NCBI GenBank assembly: GCA_013214355.1 | Contig: JABSSL010000097.1 | Coordinates: 1 to 64,000 of the forward strand | DNA: 64,000 bases | Origin: Saprospiraceae bacterium | GTDB lineage: Bacteria; Bacteroidota; Bacteroidia; Chitinophagales; Saprospiraceae | Direction of reading: 5' to 3' | Part shown: piece after piece, positions 35,590-45,396 of the stretch | How the letters are laid out: each line of letters begins with the position of its first letter | Position numbering within the stretch: the stretch's first letter is position 1 | Made by a program: the position numbers and the translations under genes | The notes under the pieces: model-generated | Seen by the model: only the letters and a program-made list of their open reading frames with translations | The model's database searches: none | What the model was told of the DNA's origin: nothing

Positions 35590-38553
35590 TTAGTTCATCA
35601 ATTCTTTCTTCGGATCATCGTAGCCGAATAGTTCTGCCAGGCTTAATTCCTGAACTATACCGTATTTACCTAGGGCTACTAGATTAAGTCTATTCTTGTC
35701 GCCGATGATAGCCAAATTGTACTTTTTATTCTTAACATGCTTTTCATGGAAAGCCTTTAGGTCTCCCATACTCATGTCTTTCACTTTACTATAGATATCT
35801 TTGCGGATATCATAGGTCAAGCCTTTTTCTTCCGCATTCAGGTAGTTAAACAAAACCGAAGTTTTCGTTACTCGCTCACTTTCGATTTTCTTCAGGATAG
35901 CCTTCTTGGAAGCTTCAAAGCTCTGCTCTGATTCAGGCATGTTATTCAACAAACCAAGTAAGGCGTCCATAGCTTCTACCTGCTTATCTACCTGGGTACC
36001 TACATAGGCAAAAATCTGATCATTCGCCTCTTTCTTGGTGCCCTGGGAATAGCTGGCAAAAACAGAGTAGGCCAAACCTTGTGCTTCTCTGATTTCCTGA
36101 AATACAACGGAAGACATATTTCCACCAAAGTATTCATTAAACATACGTGACTCTGCTGCGATGTCTTTATCAAATTTATCACCGGGGCTTTGGAAGATGA
36201 TCTCAGCCTGTACCATATCATAATCGGTATAGAATACCTGAGGATCGTCGGCATCAAGTTCTGCAAATTTGACTTTCTCTGGAGCTGGCTGTAGTGTCTC
36301 TGGCACACGGTGATGCTCCCCTAGCGTTGCATTCAACTCCTCTAGTCCCAGCGGTCCATAGTATAGAATACGGTGCTGTGTTTGTGGGATAGATTTCACC
36401 AACTCCAATAACTCACCAGACTCTAATAAATCCATGGTCTCATTAGAAAGCACATTGGTGAATGGAGAATTCTCTCCGTACTTCGCATAGGCCGATAGGG
36501 CGCCCCATAGAATAGCCCCTTTGTTCTTTTTGACATCCGAACGTTGTTTATGGCTATCAGAAATCAAATTTTTCAGAATGTCTTCATCAGGTTTAGGATT
36601 GTTGAGCAATTCTTCGAAGAGCTGCATCGAAGTCACCATGTTCTCGCTCAATCCACTCAAGGTAACATATAGACGTTCTTCTGAGGAAAATACAGAGAAC
36701 TCAGCGCCTAATTTGTAGAACTCCTTTTTCAATTCCTCTGCCGAATATTGCTCTGTGCCCAGATACTGAATGTAATCCAGCGCCATTTTCATCTTAGGAT
36801 TTTCGTTCGTACCAAAATCCAAAAGATAGTACAGATTGAAGAGTTGATTTTCTTCATTCTTCTTGTACAAAACAGGAATGCCTGGCTCAATCTCAGATTT
36901 TACAATATCATTCTCATAATCTACGAAAACGGGAGTAATATCTGCTACCTCGGCATCCTCAACCGATTGGTAGAAAGGAGACTTAGAATTTCGGTCAAGG
37001 TCCACTTTGGTGATGGCCGGCTTATCCACTTTTTTCTTATTGGGGTCGTCTCCAGTAAGCTTATATACTACACCATAGTTATCCCTGTAATGTTCATTGA
37101 CAAAGGCCATTAGTTCTTCCTTAGTCACTTTCTCCATGCGTTCGATCAAGCTGATATATTCAGCCCAGTCCATTTCATTGGTAAAAGCCATCACCATATT
37201 ATTGGCCCGAGCAGAATTGCTTTCTAGAGAACGCATTTTGCTTTTCTTAAAATCATTGACCACCGCCTGAATCAGCCAGTCCTCAAACTCTCCTTTCTTC
37301 AACAAGTCAATCTGATCTAACAGCAATTGTTTCACCTCATCCAAACTCTGTCCCTCTCTGGGCTGACCAAAGAAATTGTGGATAGAGTAATCATTCATCG
37401 CATTTACGTAGCAATAAGCCTCTAACACGGCTTGTTTTTGCTTTAGGTTAAGGTCTATCAAGCCAGCTGTACTATTGGCCAAAAGATAATCTACCAACTG
37501 CAGTATATGATAATCTTTGCTAGAGGTACCGCCCATTCTGAATCCAATAGAAACATTTTCGGAATTAGGTCCCCAAACAGTATCTTTTTGAACGGAAGTA
37601 ATTGGATCCTCCACAGGAGGGTTGTAGGTTTCTAAATCATTCGCCTCCCAATAACCGAAGTACTGGTCCGCTAACTTCACAGCCTCAGAAGGATCAAAAT
37701 CTCCACTTAAGCAGATAGCCACATTATTTGGACGATAGTACTTGTCGAAGTAGGCATTGATATCGGTAATGGAAGGATTCTTCAAGTGTTCAATCGTTCC
37801 TATTACGGTCTGTAAGCCATATGGATGCTTTTTGAACAATAAACGAGGCATGGCCTCCGCCACTTTCCAACCATCGTTATCTAGACTTCGGTTCTTCTCT
37901 TCGTATACAGCCTCCAATTCTGTATGAAAAAGACGGTTGACGATCTTGCCAAAGCGATTAGCCTCGATTTTGAAGAAATTTTCCAGTTGATTTGAAGGGA
38001 TGTCATTCATGTAAACGGTACGATCATCCGTCGTGTAAGCATTCGTTCCCTTTGCCCCAATCAAGCCAATCATTCGATCGTATTCATTGGCAATGGCAAA
38101 CTGAGAGGCTTCTTTAGAAACGGCATCGATCTTAGCATACCATGCTGTTCGCTCATCAGGATCAGTCAGCGTACGATAGTGTTCAAACATTTGTTCAATG
38201 CTATCTACTAGTACTTTTTCCTTTTCCCAATCCTTGGTACCAAAAACGTCAGTACCTTTGAACATCATGTGTTCCAAATAGTGGGCTAAGCCCGTTGAGT
38301 TTGCTGGGTCAAATTTCCCTCCCGCCTTAACGGGAATGAAAGTCTGGATGCGTGGCGCATTCTTGTACACGCTGGTGTATACTTTTAGGCCGTTGTCTAA
38401 TGTGTAAATGCGCGTTTTTGAGTCATCACCTGTAACATATTCATAGGTGTAACCTGCCTCATCCGTTGCAGTTTTAGTCACATAGCTCTCTTCCGCTTGC
38501 TTGCAAGAAAATGCCATAGCAAACACGAAAAAGAATAAAAAAATTCGGTTCAT
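35590..38553 (-). CDS. M16-family zinc metallopeptidase lipoprotein
   Basis: A 987-aa lipoprotein (Cys17, lipobox M-A-F-S-C). It contains two M16 halves. The first has the inverted zinc motif H-Y-L-E-H (91-95) and the downstream Glu in TELEAVYEEKNR about 125 residues later, so it should be catalytic. The second half (from about 520) lacks HxxEH, as usual for the inactive half, and keeps the GLAYSVFASYSQGTKK block. Members degrade peptides, including those left from targeting or secretion signals, inside a closed two-half chamber. Here the lipid anchor places it in the periplasm or outer membrane. It is flanked by a 460-base region holding no gene and appears to be a single-gene unit. Confidence 0.93.
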   Translation of the reverse strand: MNRIFLFFFVFAMAFSCKQAEESYVTKTATDEAGYTYEYVTGDDSKTRIYTLDNGLKVYTSVYKNAPRIQTFIPVKAGGKFDPANSTGLAHYLEHMMFKGTDVFGTKDWEKEKVLVDSIEQMFEHYRTLTDPDERTAWYAKIDAVSKEASQFAIANEYDRMIGLIGAKGTNAYTTDDRTVYMNDIPSNQLENFFKIEANRFGKIVNRLFHTELEAVYEEKNRSLDNDGWKVAEAMPRLLFKKHPYGLQTVIGTIEHLKNPSITDINAYFDKYYRPNNVAICLSGDFDPSEAVKLADQYFGYWEANDLETYNPPVEDPITSVQKDTVWGPNSENVSIGFRMGGTSSKDYHILQLVDYLLANSTAGLIDLNLKQKQAVLEAYCYVNAMNDYSIHNFFGQPREGQSLDEVKQLLLDQIDLLKKGEFEDWLIQAVVNDFKKSKMRSLESNSARANNMVMAFTNEMDWAEYISLIERMEKVTKEELMAFVNEHYRDNYGVVYKLTGDDPNKKKVDKPAITKVDLDRNSKSPFYQSVEDAEVADITPVFVDYENDIVKSEIEPGIPVLYKKNEENQLFNLYYLLDFGTNENPKMKMALDYIQYLGTEQYSAEELKKEFYKLGAEFSVFSSEERLYVTLSGLSENMVTSMQLFEELLNNPKPDEDILKNLISDSHKQRSDVKKNKGAILWGALSAYAKYGENSPFTNVLSNETMDLLESGELLELVKSIPQTQHRILYYGPLGLEELNATLGEHHRVPETLQPAPEKVKFAELDADDPQVFYTDYDMVQAEIIFQSPGDKFDKDIAAESRMFNEYFGGNMSSVVFQEIREAQGLAYSVFASYSQGTKKEANDQIFAYVGTQVDKQVEAMDALLGLLNNMPESEQSFEASKKAILKKIESERVTKTSVLFNYLNAEEKGLTYDIRKDIYSKVKDMSMGDLKAFHEKHVKNKKYNLAIIGDKNRLNLVALGKYGIVQELSLAELFGYDDPKKELMN

Positions 38554-39019
38554 TACAGAAGGCGTTTTATGAAAAAATGTAGTCCTAATTTTTAAGTGTA
38601 TCTGGCGAATACCCTTTGGATGGGAAACGCCTTATTAATAATTTCCCCTGCCTAGGTCAAAAATCGACATACTATCCTTCCCAAATAAGCGTCAAGAATC
38701 TACCTAGAACAAGTGTTCTTTTCTCTTACATCATGGGACGATTGGAATGCATAAAAGGTTGTAAGCAATTACTCGTAAAGCGGAAAACGACTAGAAAGGC
38801 ACTTTGTCTTGGTGTATATAGAGAAACCATCACATCAGTAAAACACATCGCAAATATAGATTATTTCCTTGACGGATGCGCTTGGAATCCTGCTAAAAAG
38901 GCCAAAATCAGACAGAAACGACTACTGCCAGACTCGCAAGAAAGGATACCCCCTACCAAGCATAACGAAATTAGGTTTCCATTATTGACAACTACTATAG
39001 CTTAGTGGAAGTGCGAAGG
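38554..39019. other. Intergenic region between the M16 gene and the sigma operon
   Basis: About 466 bases containing the promoter region of the M16 gene (minus strand). A plus-strand frame of 129 codons at 38616-39005 is basic and Cys-rich with no recognisable family and looks non-coding. No clear hairpin or repeat was seen. Confidence 0.5.
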
Positions 39020-39367
39020 TTAAGCATTAACTTTTTTCTCTAAATTTTGGCTAAAGTATAACAATTGATGAAGCATGAAAAGCATCACAATGACCATAAA
39101 GGTAGGAAGCAGACTTTGTAGTCCCAGAGCTGCTGGTGGAGTGCTGGAGATTAAACTGTAGAGCAGAGATACAATTAAACAAAGCGTTGTACCCAAACTT
39201 ACCCAAAGACTGATTCTTGCCTTTCGCTTGTTTCGCGCAATCAATCGGTCGTAGGATTTAAGCTGTCTAATTTCATCGACAATGCTATCTTCCAATTGAA
39301 GTGAGAATGGCAACTCAGTTTGAGTATTTTCCAGTATAGCCTTGATCTGTTCTTCAGATAAATTCAA
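39020..39367 (-). CDS. Small two-helix membrane protein, possible anti-sigma partner
   Basis: A 115-aa protein starting with TTG, seven bases after the sigma-factor stop; no ATG is available in frame nearby. The first 45 residues are soluble and charged (LSEEQIKAILENTQ), and two hydrophobic segments follow at about 52-72 and 86-106. The size, topology and place directly downstream of an ECF sigma gene fit a short membrane anti-sigma factor or a co-regulated envelope protein, but no known anti-sigma motif is visible. Confidence 0.65.
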   Translation of the reverse strand: MNLSEEQIKAILENTQTELPFSLQLEDSIVDEIRQLKSYDRLIARNKRKARISLWVSLGTTLCLIVSLLYSLISSTPPAALGLQSLLPTFMVIVMLFMLHQLLYFSQNLEKKVNA

Positions 39368-39374
39368 GTGGCGT

Positions 39375-39926
39375 TCAATTTGATGATTTGAAAAAAGTAG
39401 CGAAGTTTTTCCGGGCCCTATGGAGCATCACTTTTATGTTGCTAACCGAAAAGCCCGTTATCCTATGTATTTCCGTTATCGAGTTTTCCTGTAGATAATA
39501 AAGCTCAAGCATCAACCTTTCCTTCGGTTTCATCAGGGATAGGATTCGATTTATTTCCTTCTTCTTCTCCTGCAGCTCGATGACATCTAAAGCTCCATTA
39601 TAGGTTTTTAGAGCGATCGTATGCTGAGCTGTCATCGAAACCGTCCGTTGTTCTAGTTTACTCTTCCGGTTGATCTTTATAGATTCATTTACTACAATTC
39701 GATAGAGCCAACTCGAAAACTTAGCTTCTTGCTTAAAACTAGGCAAACTCTTAAAAGCCTGGATAAAAGCATTTTGTACGATGTGCCTTGCTTCTGTTTC
39801 ATCTTGCACCATGCTAAAGGCTATTTTAGTAGCCATTTCTTGGTAGCTCCGTATGAAATAACGAAAGGCATCTTTTTCACCAGATAATACCCTTTTCAGA
39901 TGTTGACGATCTAATTCCTCACTCAC
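39375..39926 (-). CDS. ECF-family RNA polymerase sigma factor
   Basis: About 183 aa when started at the GTG at 39926, whose G-T-G-A overlaps the stop of the preceding gene. A longer frame reaches an ATG at 39992, but those 22 extra residues lie inside the preceding gene and are unlike sigma N-termini. Region 2 is FRYFIRSYQEMATKIAFSMVQDETEARHIVQNAFIQAFKSL, and region 4 is LSLMKPKERLMLELYYLQENSITEIHRITGFSVSNIKVMLHRARK with its helix-turn-helix. It redirects RNA polymerase to a special set of promoters, probably in envelope or stress response. It is in the middle of a three-gene operon with small membrane proteins. Confidence 0.9.
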   Translation of the reverse strand: MSEELDRQHLKRVLSGEKDAFRYFIRSYQEMATKIAFSMVQDETEARHIVQNAFIQAFKSLPSFKQEAKFSSWLYRIVVNESIKINRKSKLEQRTVSMTAQHTIALKTYNGALDVIELQEKKKEINRILSLMKPKERLMLELYYLQENSITEIHRITGFSVSNIKVMLHRARKNFATFFKSSN

Positions 39927-40243
39927 TTGATTAGATTCGAATTGATGAGGTAGCTCAAGATTAACCCAAGCCCTCCAGAAAAAAGCAAGCAAGTGGGCAT
40001 AGCTATGTATTCAGGTACATTGCTGTTCTGTGAGATGAGATAAGCTAGCAAAAAACCTCCTCCCAGGAAGCACAGAAATATCCCCAGGTTCAGTACAAAG
40101 CGCAAACTGGCCATGTTATTATCCTCCGCAAATCCATGTTCAATTTTCGCAATGTTCTCAATGTGTTTACTTCTGATCAAATAATAAATGGTGATCGTAA
40201 CGGCTACGATTAAAAGGGAAAAAATAACACCAGGGCCAATCAT
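39923..40243 (-). CDS. DUF6249-like small membrane protein
   Basis: A 106-aa protein with three hydrophobic segments (about 4-22, 48-70 and 80-100) and a short charged loop (SKHIENIAKIEHGFAED) after the first. The layout, with an N-terminal helix then a KxxHIxxIAxIExG-like loop, resembles the DUF6249 family that is often found upstream of ECF sigma genes. It is the first gene of the sigma operon and its stop overlaps the GTG start of the sigma factor, which makes translational coupling likely. Confidence 0.75.
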   Translation of the reverse strand: MIGPGVIFSLLIVAVTITIYYLIRSKHIENIAKIEHGFAEDNNMASLRFVLNLGIFLCFLGGGFLLAYLISQNSNVPEYIAMPTCLLFSGGLGLILSYLINSNLIK

Positions 40244-40595
40244 AACTATCTTGTTTTAGCAGGTGTGAAATACTATAGAAAAGATTCAGTTCTTGGATCC
40301 TTTCTGTTGTCTTTAATAAGATACACGTAGCCTTGATAAGGTTACAAAATGCTCCGCGTTCTTTTTTTGGAGTTGTAGTCGTAGCCGTCTGAATATTTGC
40401 CTAAGGACTTTAGCGTTGTAACCATCGACTTGTGCTGGATATCTAATGGGTAATTAAATCATGATTCTTCGACAAATCTCTTGTTTCGAGACACTCAAAA
40501 ATGAAATGCACCACTTCCTTCGGTCGCTTATTTATCTCATTTTGTGATTGCCGAAGAAGTTTGTTGAAGAAGCTAAATCATAAAATGTTTTGCTT
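40244..40595. promoter_or_regulatory. Divergent promoter region
   Basis: About 350 bases between the minus-strand sigma operon and the plus-strand serine hydrolase gene. Both promoters must lie here. No clear -7/-33 pair, riboswitch or repeat was recognised. Confidence 0.4.
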
Positions 40596-42260
40596 ATGAA
40601 ATATCTACAGGTATTCTTATTCCTTACCATTTGCAGTTGGAGCGCAGCACAGGACTATCCGCTGAAAAAAATAGATGCGCTATTAAATGAAGTAGATTCA
40701 GCCGGGCCGGGTGTCATTATCGGTGTGGTAAAAGACCAACGCTTGCTCCACTCCGTCAGCAGAGGCATGGCCAACTTGGACTACAATATCCCGATCGGTA
40801 CCACCTCCAACTTCCGACTTTCCTCTACGTCTAAACAGTTTACCGCTGCCTGTATTCTCCATCTGGCGGATAAAGAACAGCTCAGCTTAGAAGATCCCTT
40901 AGCCAAATTTTTTCCTGAGTTTTCTCCCCAGCTGGGTCAAGTTACCATTCAGCAACTACTAAATCACACCTCCGGCATTCGCGACTATATGACCTTGATG
41001 ATGATTCAAGGTTCCCGGCAAATGGACTTCTTCAACAATTTCATTGGAGAGGATCAAGATATTATGAAATTGATGGCTCAGCAGGAGGAACTATCTTTTG
41101 AAAGTGGGAGTATGCACAGTTATTCGAATACAAATTATTGGCTTCTGGGACAAGTTGTTAAACGGATTACTGATCAATCACTAGAGGCATATGCGCAAGA
41201 ACACATCTTCGGCCCTCTAGGAATGAATGGCACCTGCTTTGCTGAAACCTCAGGAAGGGTAATACCTCAACGTGTTGCTGGATATGTAAGCCCATGTCCA
41301 GATTGCGAGCGTATGGAGTATCGATCTCAATCAGAAGTTGTCGGTGACGACGGAGTAATTTCTAGTATTCAGGACTTATTACGCTGGGAGCAAGAATTTT
41401 ATCAACATCATGTTCTATCAGACCAATGCTGGGACAAGATGCTTACCAAGGGGAAACTGAATAATGGGGAGGAGGTTTCTTACGCTTCCGGCCTTATCAT
41501 GAGCGATTTTAATGGAGAAAGATTGGTAAAACACAGTGGACAAAATCCAGGCTTTAGTTCCGAAATATTACGTTTCCCCGACCATCAGTTGTCCATTATT
41601 GTACTAGGAAATCAAAACTGGTACGATGTCCGAAGATATGCTAATTCAGTTGCAGAGATCTTTTTCCCTACTCCACCCAGTAAGCCGCTGGTTCCGAATG
41701 CTCCCAGGCCAATAGCGGCACATTTGACTTCGATGGAATTAGAGCAATTTTACGGTGATTATCATTTCTTAGAAACCAATGAATATAGAACGGTAAAGAA
41801 AATTGGCACCGAACTCTTATACCATAGAAACAATGGTCCAAGTAGTAAGCTAATCCCAATCTCCAAAACTACCCTAATATTCGAAGATCGCCCACACATT
41901 CAACTTTCCTTTAGCTTCGAAAAGGATGGCACGAAGCATATCCAATGGGATGATCCTACTATGGGTAAGTTGCACGCCAGTAGTTATGAGAAAGCACAGC
42001 TTGAAGACTCAAAAAAAATGACCTATGCCGCGAAGTACCGCAGTACTGAATTAAATACCACTATTGAAATTGGATTAATAGAAAACAAGTTGGTATTGCA
42101 CATTCTCAGTCAGCAAATACCCTTGGAGTCTACTGTAAGTGATGAATTTGTAGCGATGGGGATGTTTACGCTAAAGTTTGAGCGGGATCAAGGGGGGCGC
42201 ATTCTTGGATTTAGGATGGATGCCCCGAGAGCAGAAAATATATTATTTGAGAAAACCTAG
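40596..42260 (+). CDS. Exported serine hydrolase, beta-lactamase class C family
   Basis: A 554-aa protein from the ATG at 40596; a TTG two codons earlier is in frame but is not needed. The signal peptide ends near CSWSAA-Q. The three class C motifs are present: S-S-T-S-K (S77 and K80), Y-S-N in SYSNTNY (about 175-181) and H-S-G in VKHSGQNPG (about 313). They form the active-site Ser/Lys, Tyr and the oxyanion-hole side. Most family members of this size are peptidases or esterases with a C-terminal beta domain (here 380-554), not true beta-lactamases. It acts in the periplasm. It is separate from the amidohydrolase gene by 191 bases. Confidence 0.87.
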   Translation: MKYLQVFLFLTICSWSAAQDYPLKKIDALLNEVDSAGPGVIIGVVKDQRLLHSVSRGMANLDYNIPIGTTSNFRLSSTSKQFTAACILHLADKEQLSLEDPLAKFFPEFSPQLGQVTIQQLLNHTSGIRDYMTLMMIQGSRQMDFFNNFIGEDQDIMKLMAQQEELSFESGSMHSYSNTNYWLLGQVVKRITDQSLEAYAQEHIFGPLGMNGTCFAETSGRVIPQRVAGYVSPCPDCERMEYRSQSEVVGDDGVISSIQDLLRWEQEFYQHHVLSDQCWDKMLTKGKLNNGEEVSYASGLIMSDFNGERLVKHSGQNPGFSSEILRFPDHQLSIIVLGNQNWYDVRRYANSVAEIFFPTPPSKPLVPNAPRPIAAHLTSMELEQFYGDYHFLETNEYRTVKKIGTELLYHRNNGPSSKLIPISKTTLIFEDRPHIQLSFSFEKDGTKHIQWDDPTMGKLHASSYEKAQLEDSKKMTYAAKYRSTELNTTIEIGLIENKLVLHILSQQIPLESTVSDEFVAMGMFTLKFERDQGGRILGFRMDAPRAENILFEKT

Positions 42261-42451
42261 GAATTAGCCATGGTGGGCTTAATTCAACGCATAATATGGA
42301 ATTGGTTTTGAAGAGTTCTCGATAAGCTTTCACCTGTAATCAATAGGATGAATGAATCGTAAAAACCTGCAGCTTCAAGGAATTAGATGGCAGTACAGAT
42401 AAACTAGTTCAGTACTGTTTTTTATATTCGACTAACTTAAAACTTTCACAC

Positions 42452-43795
42452 ATGCGTTCAATTAAGCTTTTCCAAATAGTATTTCTTCTATTTGTTCCTT
42501 TTCTATTATTCCCACAATCTTCGCAGATTAAAGCCCTAGTTGGGGGCACTCTAATCGATGGCTTCGGCGGCACCCCGATCCAAAACAGTGTCATCATCAT
42601 CGAAGGGGAGCGGATTAAAGCCGTGGGGCACCAAGGTAACTTGGCCATACCCGAAGGAGCGGAGGTCATTTCGACGGAGGGAATGAGTGTCATGCCTGGT
42701 CTCTGGGACATGCACGTACATTTGATGATCAACGGTCACAGCGATTATGCTCATTGGGATAAAAAATACCCTGATCTTTTTGAAAGCGTAATCATGCCTT
42801 CTTCTGCCAATCAACTGCTGCTGGCCGGAGTGACGAGTGCCCGAGACCTGGGCGCGCCATTAGAAGCCAGTATCAATGTGCGCGATCGGATCAATAAAGG
42901 AGAAATTGATGGCCCCACCATATATATGTCCGGTCCTTTTATTCAACACCAACCCTACCCTGGAACGGAGTTGTTCAGATGGGGGGTAAGAGGAGTGGCT
43001 GACGCCAGAGCCAAGGTCAAAAAATTGGCGGATGCGGGAGTTGACTGCATCAAATTGATCGACCAGGATCAAATGACCATGGAAGAGGTAGAAGCCGTGG
43101 TAGATGAAGCACATAAGCACGATCTCACCGTTGTGGCCCATTCCCATCGGCCTGAGGAAATCCGACGTGGCTTGAAAGCAGGTATCGATTGCTTTGAGCA
43201 CACTGGCCTATCCTCTGCCCCGGAATACCCGGCAGATGTGCTAGACATGATCAAGGAACGGACCGCTCAAATGAATCTAGGTCCCTTGTTCTGGACACCA
43301 ACCGTTGAAGGCCTGTACAACTATGAATATGTAAGGGACAATCCCGAAAGACTCGATAATGACTCTTGGCATTTGGGTCTACCGGACTCTATCATCCAAG
43401 ATATCAAACAGTCTATTCGCTATCCAGGCCGCCTCCCTTATTTCCAAATTACCCCCACTCGACGCCCAACCTTAGAGCGCAAGGTTAAGCAATTGATGGA
43501 AGCCGGCGTAGTGTTGCTAATCGGTACTGATTCTGGGATTCCAATGAAATTTCATAGTCAATCCACTTGGAATGAATTGGATGTGTGGGTAAATGAATTT
43601 GACATTGATCCCATGTACGCTATTAAGGCTGCCACCTATTGGCCGTCTGTGATTATGGGGGTAAGTAATGATGTCGGAACGATTAGCGAAGGAAAGTATG
43701 CCGACATCATAGCCGTCGATGGTGACGTTTTGCGTTATATAAGTCTACTGCAAGATGTGGACATGGTCATCAAACACGGTAAACGTTACAAATAA
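42452..43795 (+). CDS. Exported amidohydrolase-family enzyme
   Basis: A 447-aa protein with a signal peptide (ending LLFP-Q). Metal-site residues are H88 and H90 in D-M-H-V-H, a Lys in GVDCIKLIDQ that is probably carbamylated, a His in VVAHSHR, another in FEHTG, and the Asp in LIGTDSG. The layout is that of the imidazolonepropionase/prolidase-like amidohydrolase group (ALVGGTLIDGFGG at the start, YADIIAVDGD at the end). Substrate is unknown; cyclic amides and dipeptides are usual. It is followed after eight bases by the sulfatase gene, so the two form an operon, perhaps for breaking down sulfated or amide-bearing compounds. Confidence 0.86.
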   Translation: MRSIKLFQIVFLLFVPFLLFPQSSQIKALVGGTLIDGFGGTPIQNSVIIIEGERIKAVGHQGNLAIPEGAEVISTEGMSVMPGLWDMHVHLMINGHSDYAHWDKKYPDLFESVIMPSSANQLLLAGVTSARDLGAPLEASINVRDRINKGEIDGPTIYMSGPFIQHQPYPGTELFRWGVRGVADARAKVKKLADAGVDCIKLIDQDQMTMEEVEAVVDEAHKHDLTVVAHSHRPEEIRRGLKAGIDCFEHTGLSSAPEYPADVLDMIKERTAQMNLGPLFWTPTVEGLYNYEYVRDNPERLDNDSWHLGLPDSIIQDIKQSIRYPGRLPYFQITPTRRPTLERKVKQLMEAGVVLLIGTDSGIPMKFHSQSTWNELDVWVNEFDIDPMYAIKAATYWPSVIMGVSNDVGTISEGKYADIIAVDGDVLRYISLLQDVDMVIKHGKRYK

Positions 43796-43803
43796 ACAAC
43801 AGT

Positions 43804-45396
43804 ATGCGATTTTCAGTTAGCATCTATTGCTCTCTTCTGTTATTGATCCTATTAAGCGCTTGTCAGTCAAAGGAGCAGGAGCAAGCCTCCACGGTCAAGC
43901 CACCCAATATTGTCCTAATCCTTGCTGATGACTTTGGGGTAGGAGACATTCAGGCCCACTATCCAGACAATAAGATTGCCACGCCCTATCTGGATAGCCT
44001 AGTTCGTTCTGGGATAAGCTTCACGGATGCGCACAGTGGGTCGGCAGTTTGTACCCCGACTCGCTATGGCTTGATGACAGGCCGCTACGCCTGGCGCACC
44101 GCATTGCAAGAATGGGTCATTGCTTGCTACGAGCCTCCTTTAATCAGCGAAGATAGACTGACCCTTCCCAGCTACCTGCAAGATAAGGGCTATCAGACCG
44201 CCTGTGTAGGCAAATGGCATCTGGGTTGGAATTGGGTGGGCGAGGAAACGGAACGCCGGCTAGAACAACGCAATGTACTGAAGACTGCAGAATGGGACTT
44301 CACGGCTCCTATTGCTGAGGGTCCCACTACAAGAGGCTTCGATTACTATTTCGGCACGCACGTTCCCAATTTTCCACCTTTCACCTTCATCGAAAACGAT
44401 CACGTCTTAGAGCAGCCCACGGAAAAATATGTGTATAGCCCAGATCAAGGGGTCGTCATGCCCAGGGGCTTTGAAGGAGCGCCCATCGCACCTGGCTGGC
44501 GCTTTGATCAGATTTTACCCAAACTGACAGAAAAAGCCGTCAGCTACATCCAAGAAAAGGCCAAAGCAGAAGATCCTTTCTTTCTATACTTCTCCATGAC
44601 TTCTCCGCATGAGCCTGTTTCCCCTTCCCCTGATTTCGCAGGCAAAAGTGGTATAGCCCCCATTGCTGACTTCGTCATGGAGACAGATTGGTCGGCAGGC
44701 CAAGTGGTTAAAGCAATCGATGAGGCAGGAATCGCCGACAATACGATTATCATTTTCACAGCAGACAATGGGCATTCCCACTATACTGGATGGGACAAAC
44801 TGATAGAGGCGGGGCATCAGCCCAGCGGTCCCTATCGCGGGCATAAAGGCAATATCTGGGAGGGCGGGCATCGCGTTCCTTTCGTGGTTAGATGGCCAGG
44901 GAAAGTTACTCCAAACAGCAAGGATGACCAGCTTGTATGTCTGAACGATGTCTTTGCCACTTGCGCTGAGATTGTAGGTCAAGAGGATTTACCGGAAAGC
45001 GCGGCCGAGGATAGTTTCAGTTTCTTGAGTGTGTTAACTGGAGAAGGAAATGGAAAGCTGAGAAAGAATTTAGTCTCTCACTCTGTAAGTGGTGAGTTTG
45101 CCTATCGAGCAGGTCCCTGGAAACTTGTTTATAAGTTGCCAACTCCCAAGCTGGCGGAGGCGAGAGAACAGGCTGCCATACCAGAATTATATCAGCTGCA
45201 GCAAGATATTGCAGAGGCCAAAGACTTATCTGCCAGTATGCCAGAAAAACTCGAAGAGTTGCGTCAAGCACTTCATACGGTGGTGAACCGAGGTACTAGT
45301 AGAGCAGGCAATGATCAATCGAATGACGTTCACGTACAGTTTGACACGGTTCAAACGAAACGTTGGTATCCAGTAATTCAGCCTAAAGGAGAGTAG
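43804..45396 (+). CDS. Sulfatase (arylsulfatase type) lipoprotein
   Basis: A 530-aa lipoprotein (lipobox L-L-S-A-C, Cys20). Metal-binding Asp42 and Asp43 lie in ILADDFGVGD, and the formylglycine site is C83-T-P-T-R87 in SAVCTPTRYGLMTGRY; Cys-type maturation and Thr in place of the usual Ser are both within the family range. Further blocks are VGKWHLGWNW, FLYFSMTSPHEPVSPS, FTADNGHSHYTGWDK and RGHKGNIWEGGHRVPFVVRWPG. It removes sulfate from a sugar or aromatic sulfate ester at the cell envelope. Activation needs a formylglycine-generating enzyme, not in the window. Its 3' end overlaps the convergent ROK gene by 19 bases. Confidence 0.93.
   Translation: MRFSVSIYCSLLLLILLSACQSKEQEQASTVKPPNIVLILADDFGVGDIQAHYPDNKIATPYLDSLVRSGISFTDAHSGSAVCTPTRYGLMTGRYAWRTALQEWVIACYEPPLISEDRLTLPSYLQDKGYQTACVGKWHLGWNWVGEETERRLEQRNVLKTAEWDFTAPIAEGPTTRGFDYYFGTHVPNFPPFTFIENDHVLEQPTEKYVYSPDQGVVMPRGFEGAPIAPGWRFDQILPKLTEKAVSYIQEKAKAEDPFFLYFSMTSPHEPVSPSPDFAGKSGIAPIADFVMETDWSAGQVVKAIDEAGIADNTIIIFTADNGHSHYTGWDKLIEAGHQPSGPYRGHKGNIWEGGHRVPFVVRWPGKVTPNSKDDQLVCLNDVFATCAEIVGQEDLPESAAEDSFSFLSVLTGEGNGKLRKNLVSHSVSGEFAYRAGPWKLVYKLPTPKLAEAREQAAIPELYQLQQDIAEAKDLSASMPEKLEELRQALHTVVNRGTSRAGNDQSNDVHVQFDTVQTKRWYPVIQPKGE

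Noticed and set aside
38616-39005. 129-codon plus-strand frame between the M16 and sigma genes
   Set aside because: Basic, irregular sequence with no conserved motif or signal peptide; it covers the expected M16 promoter.
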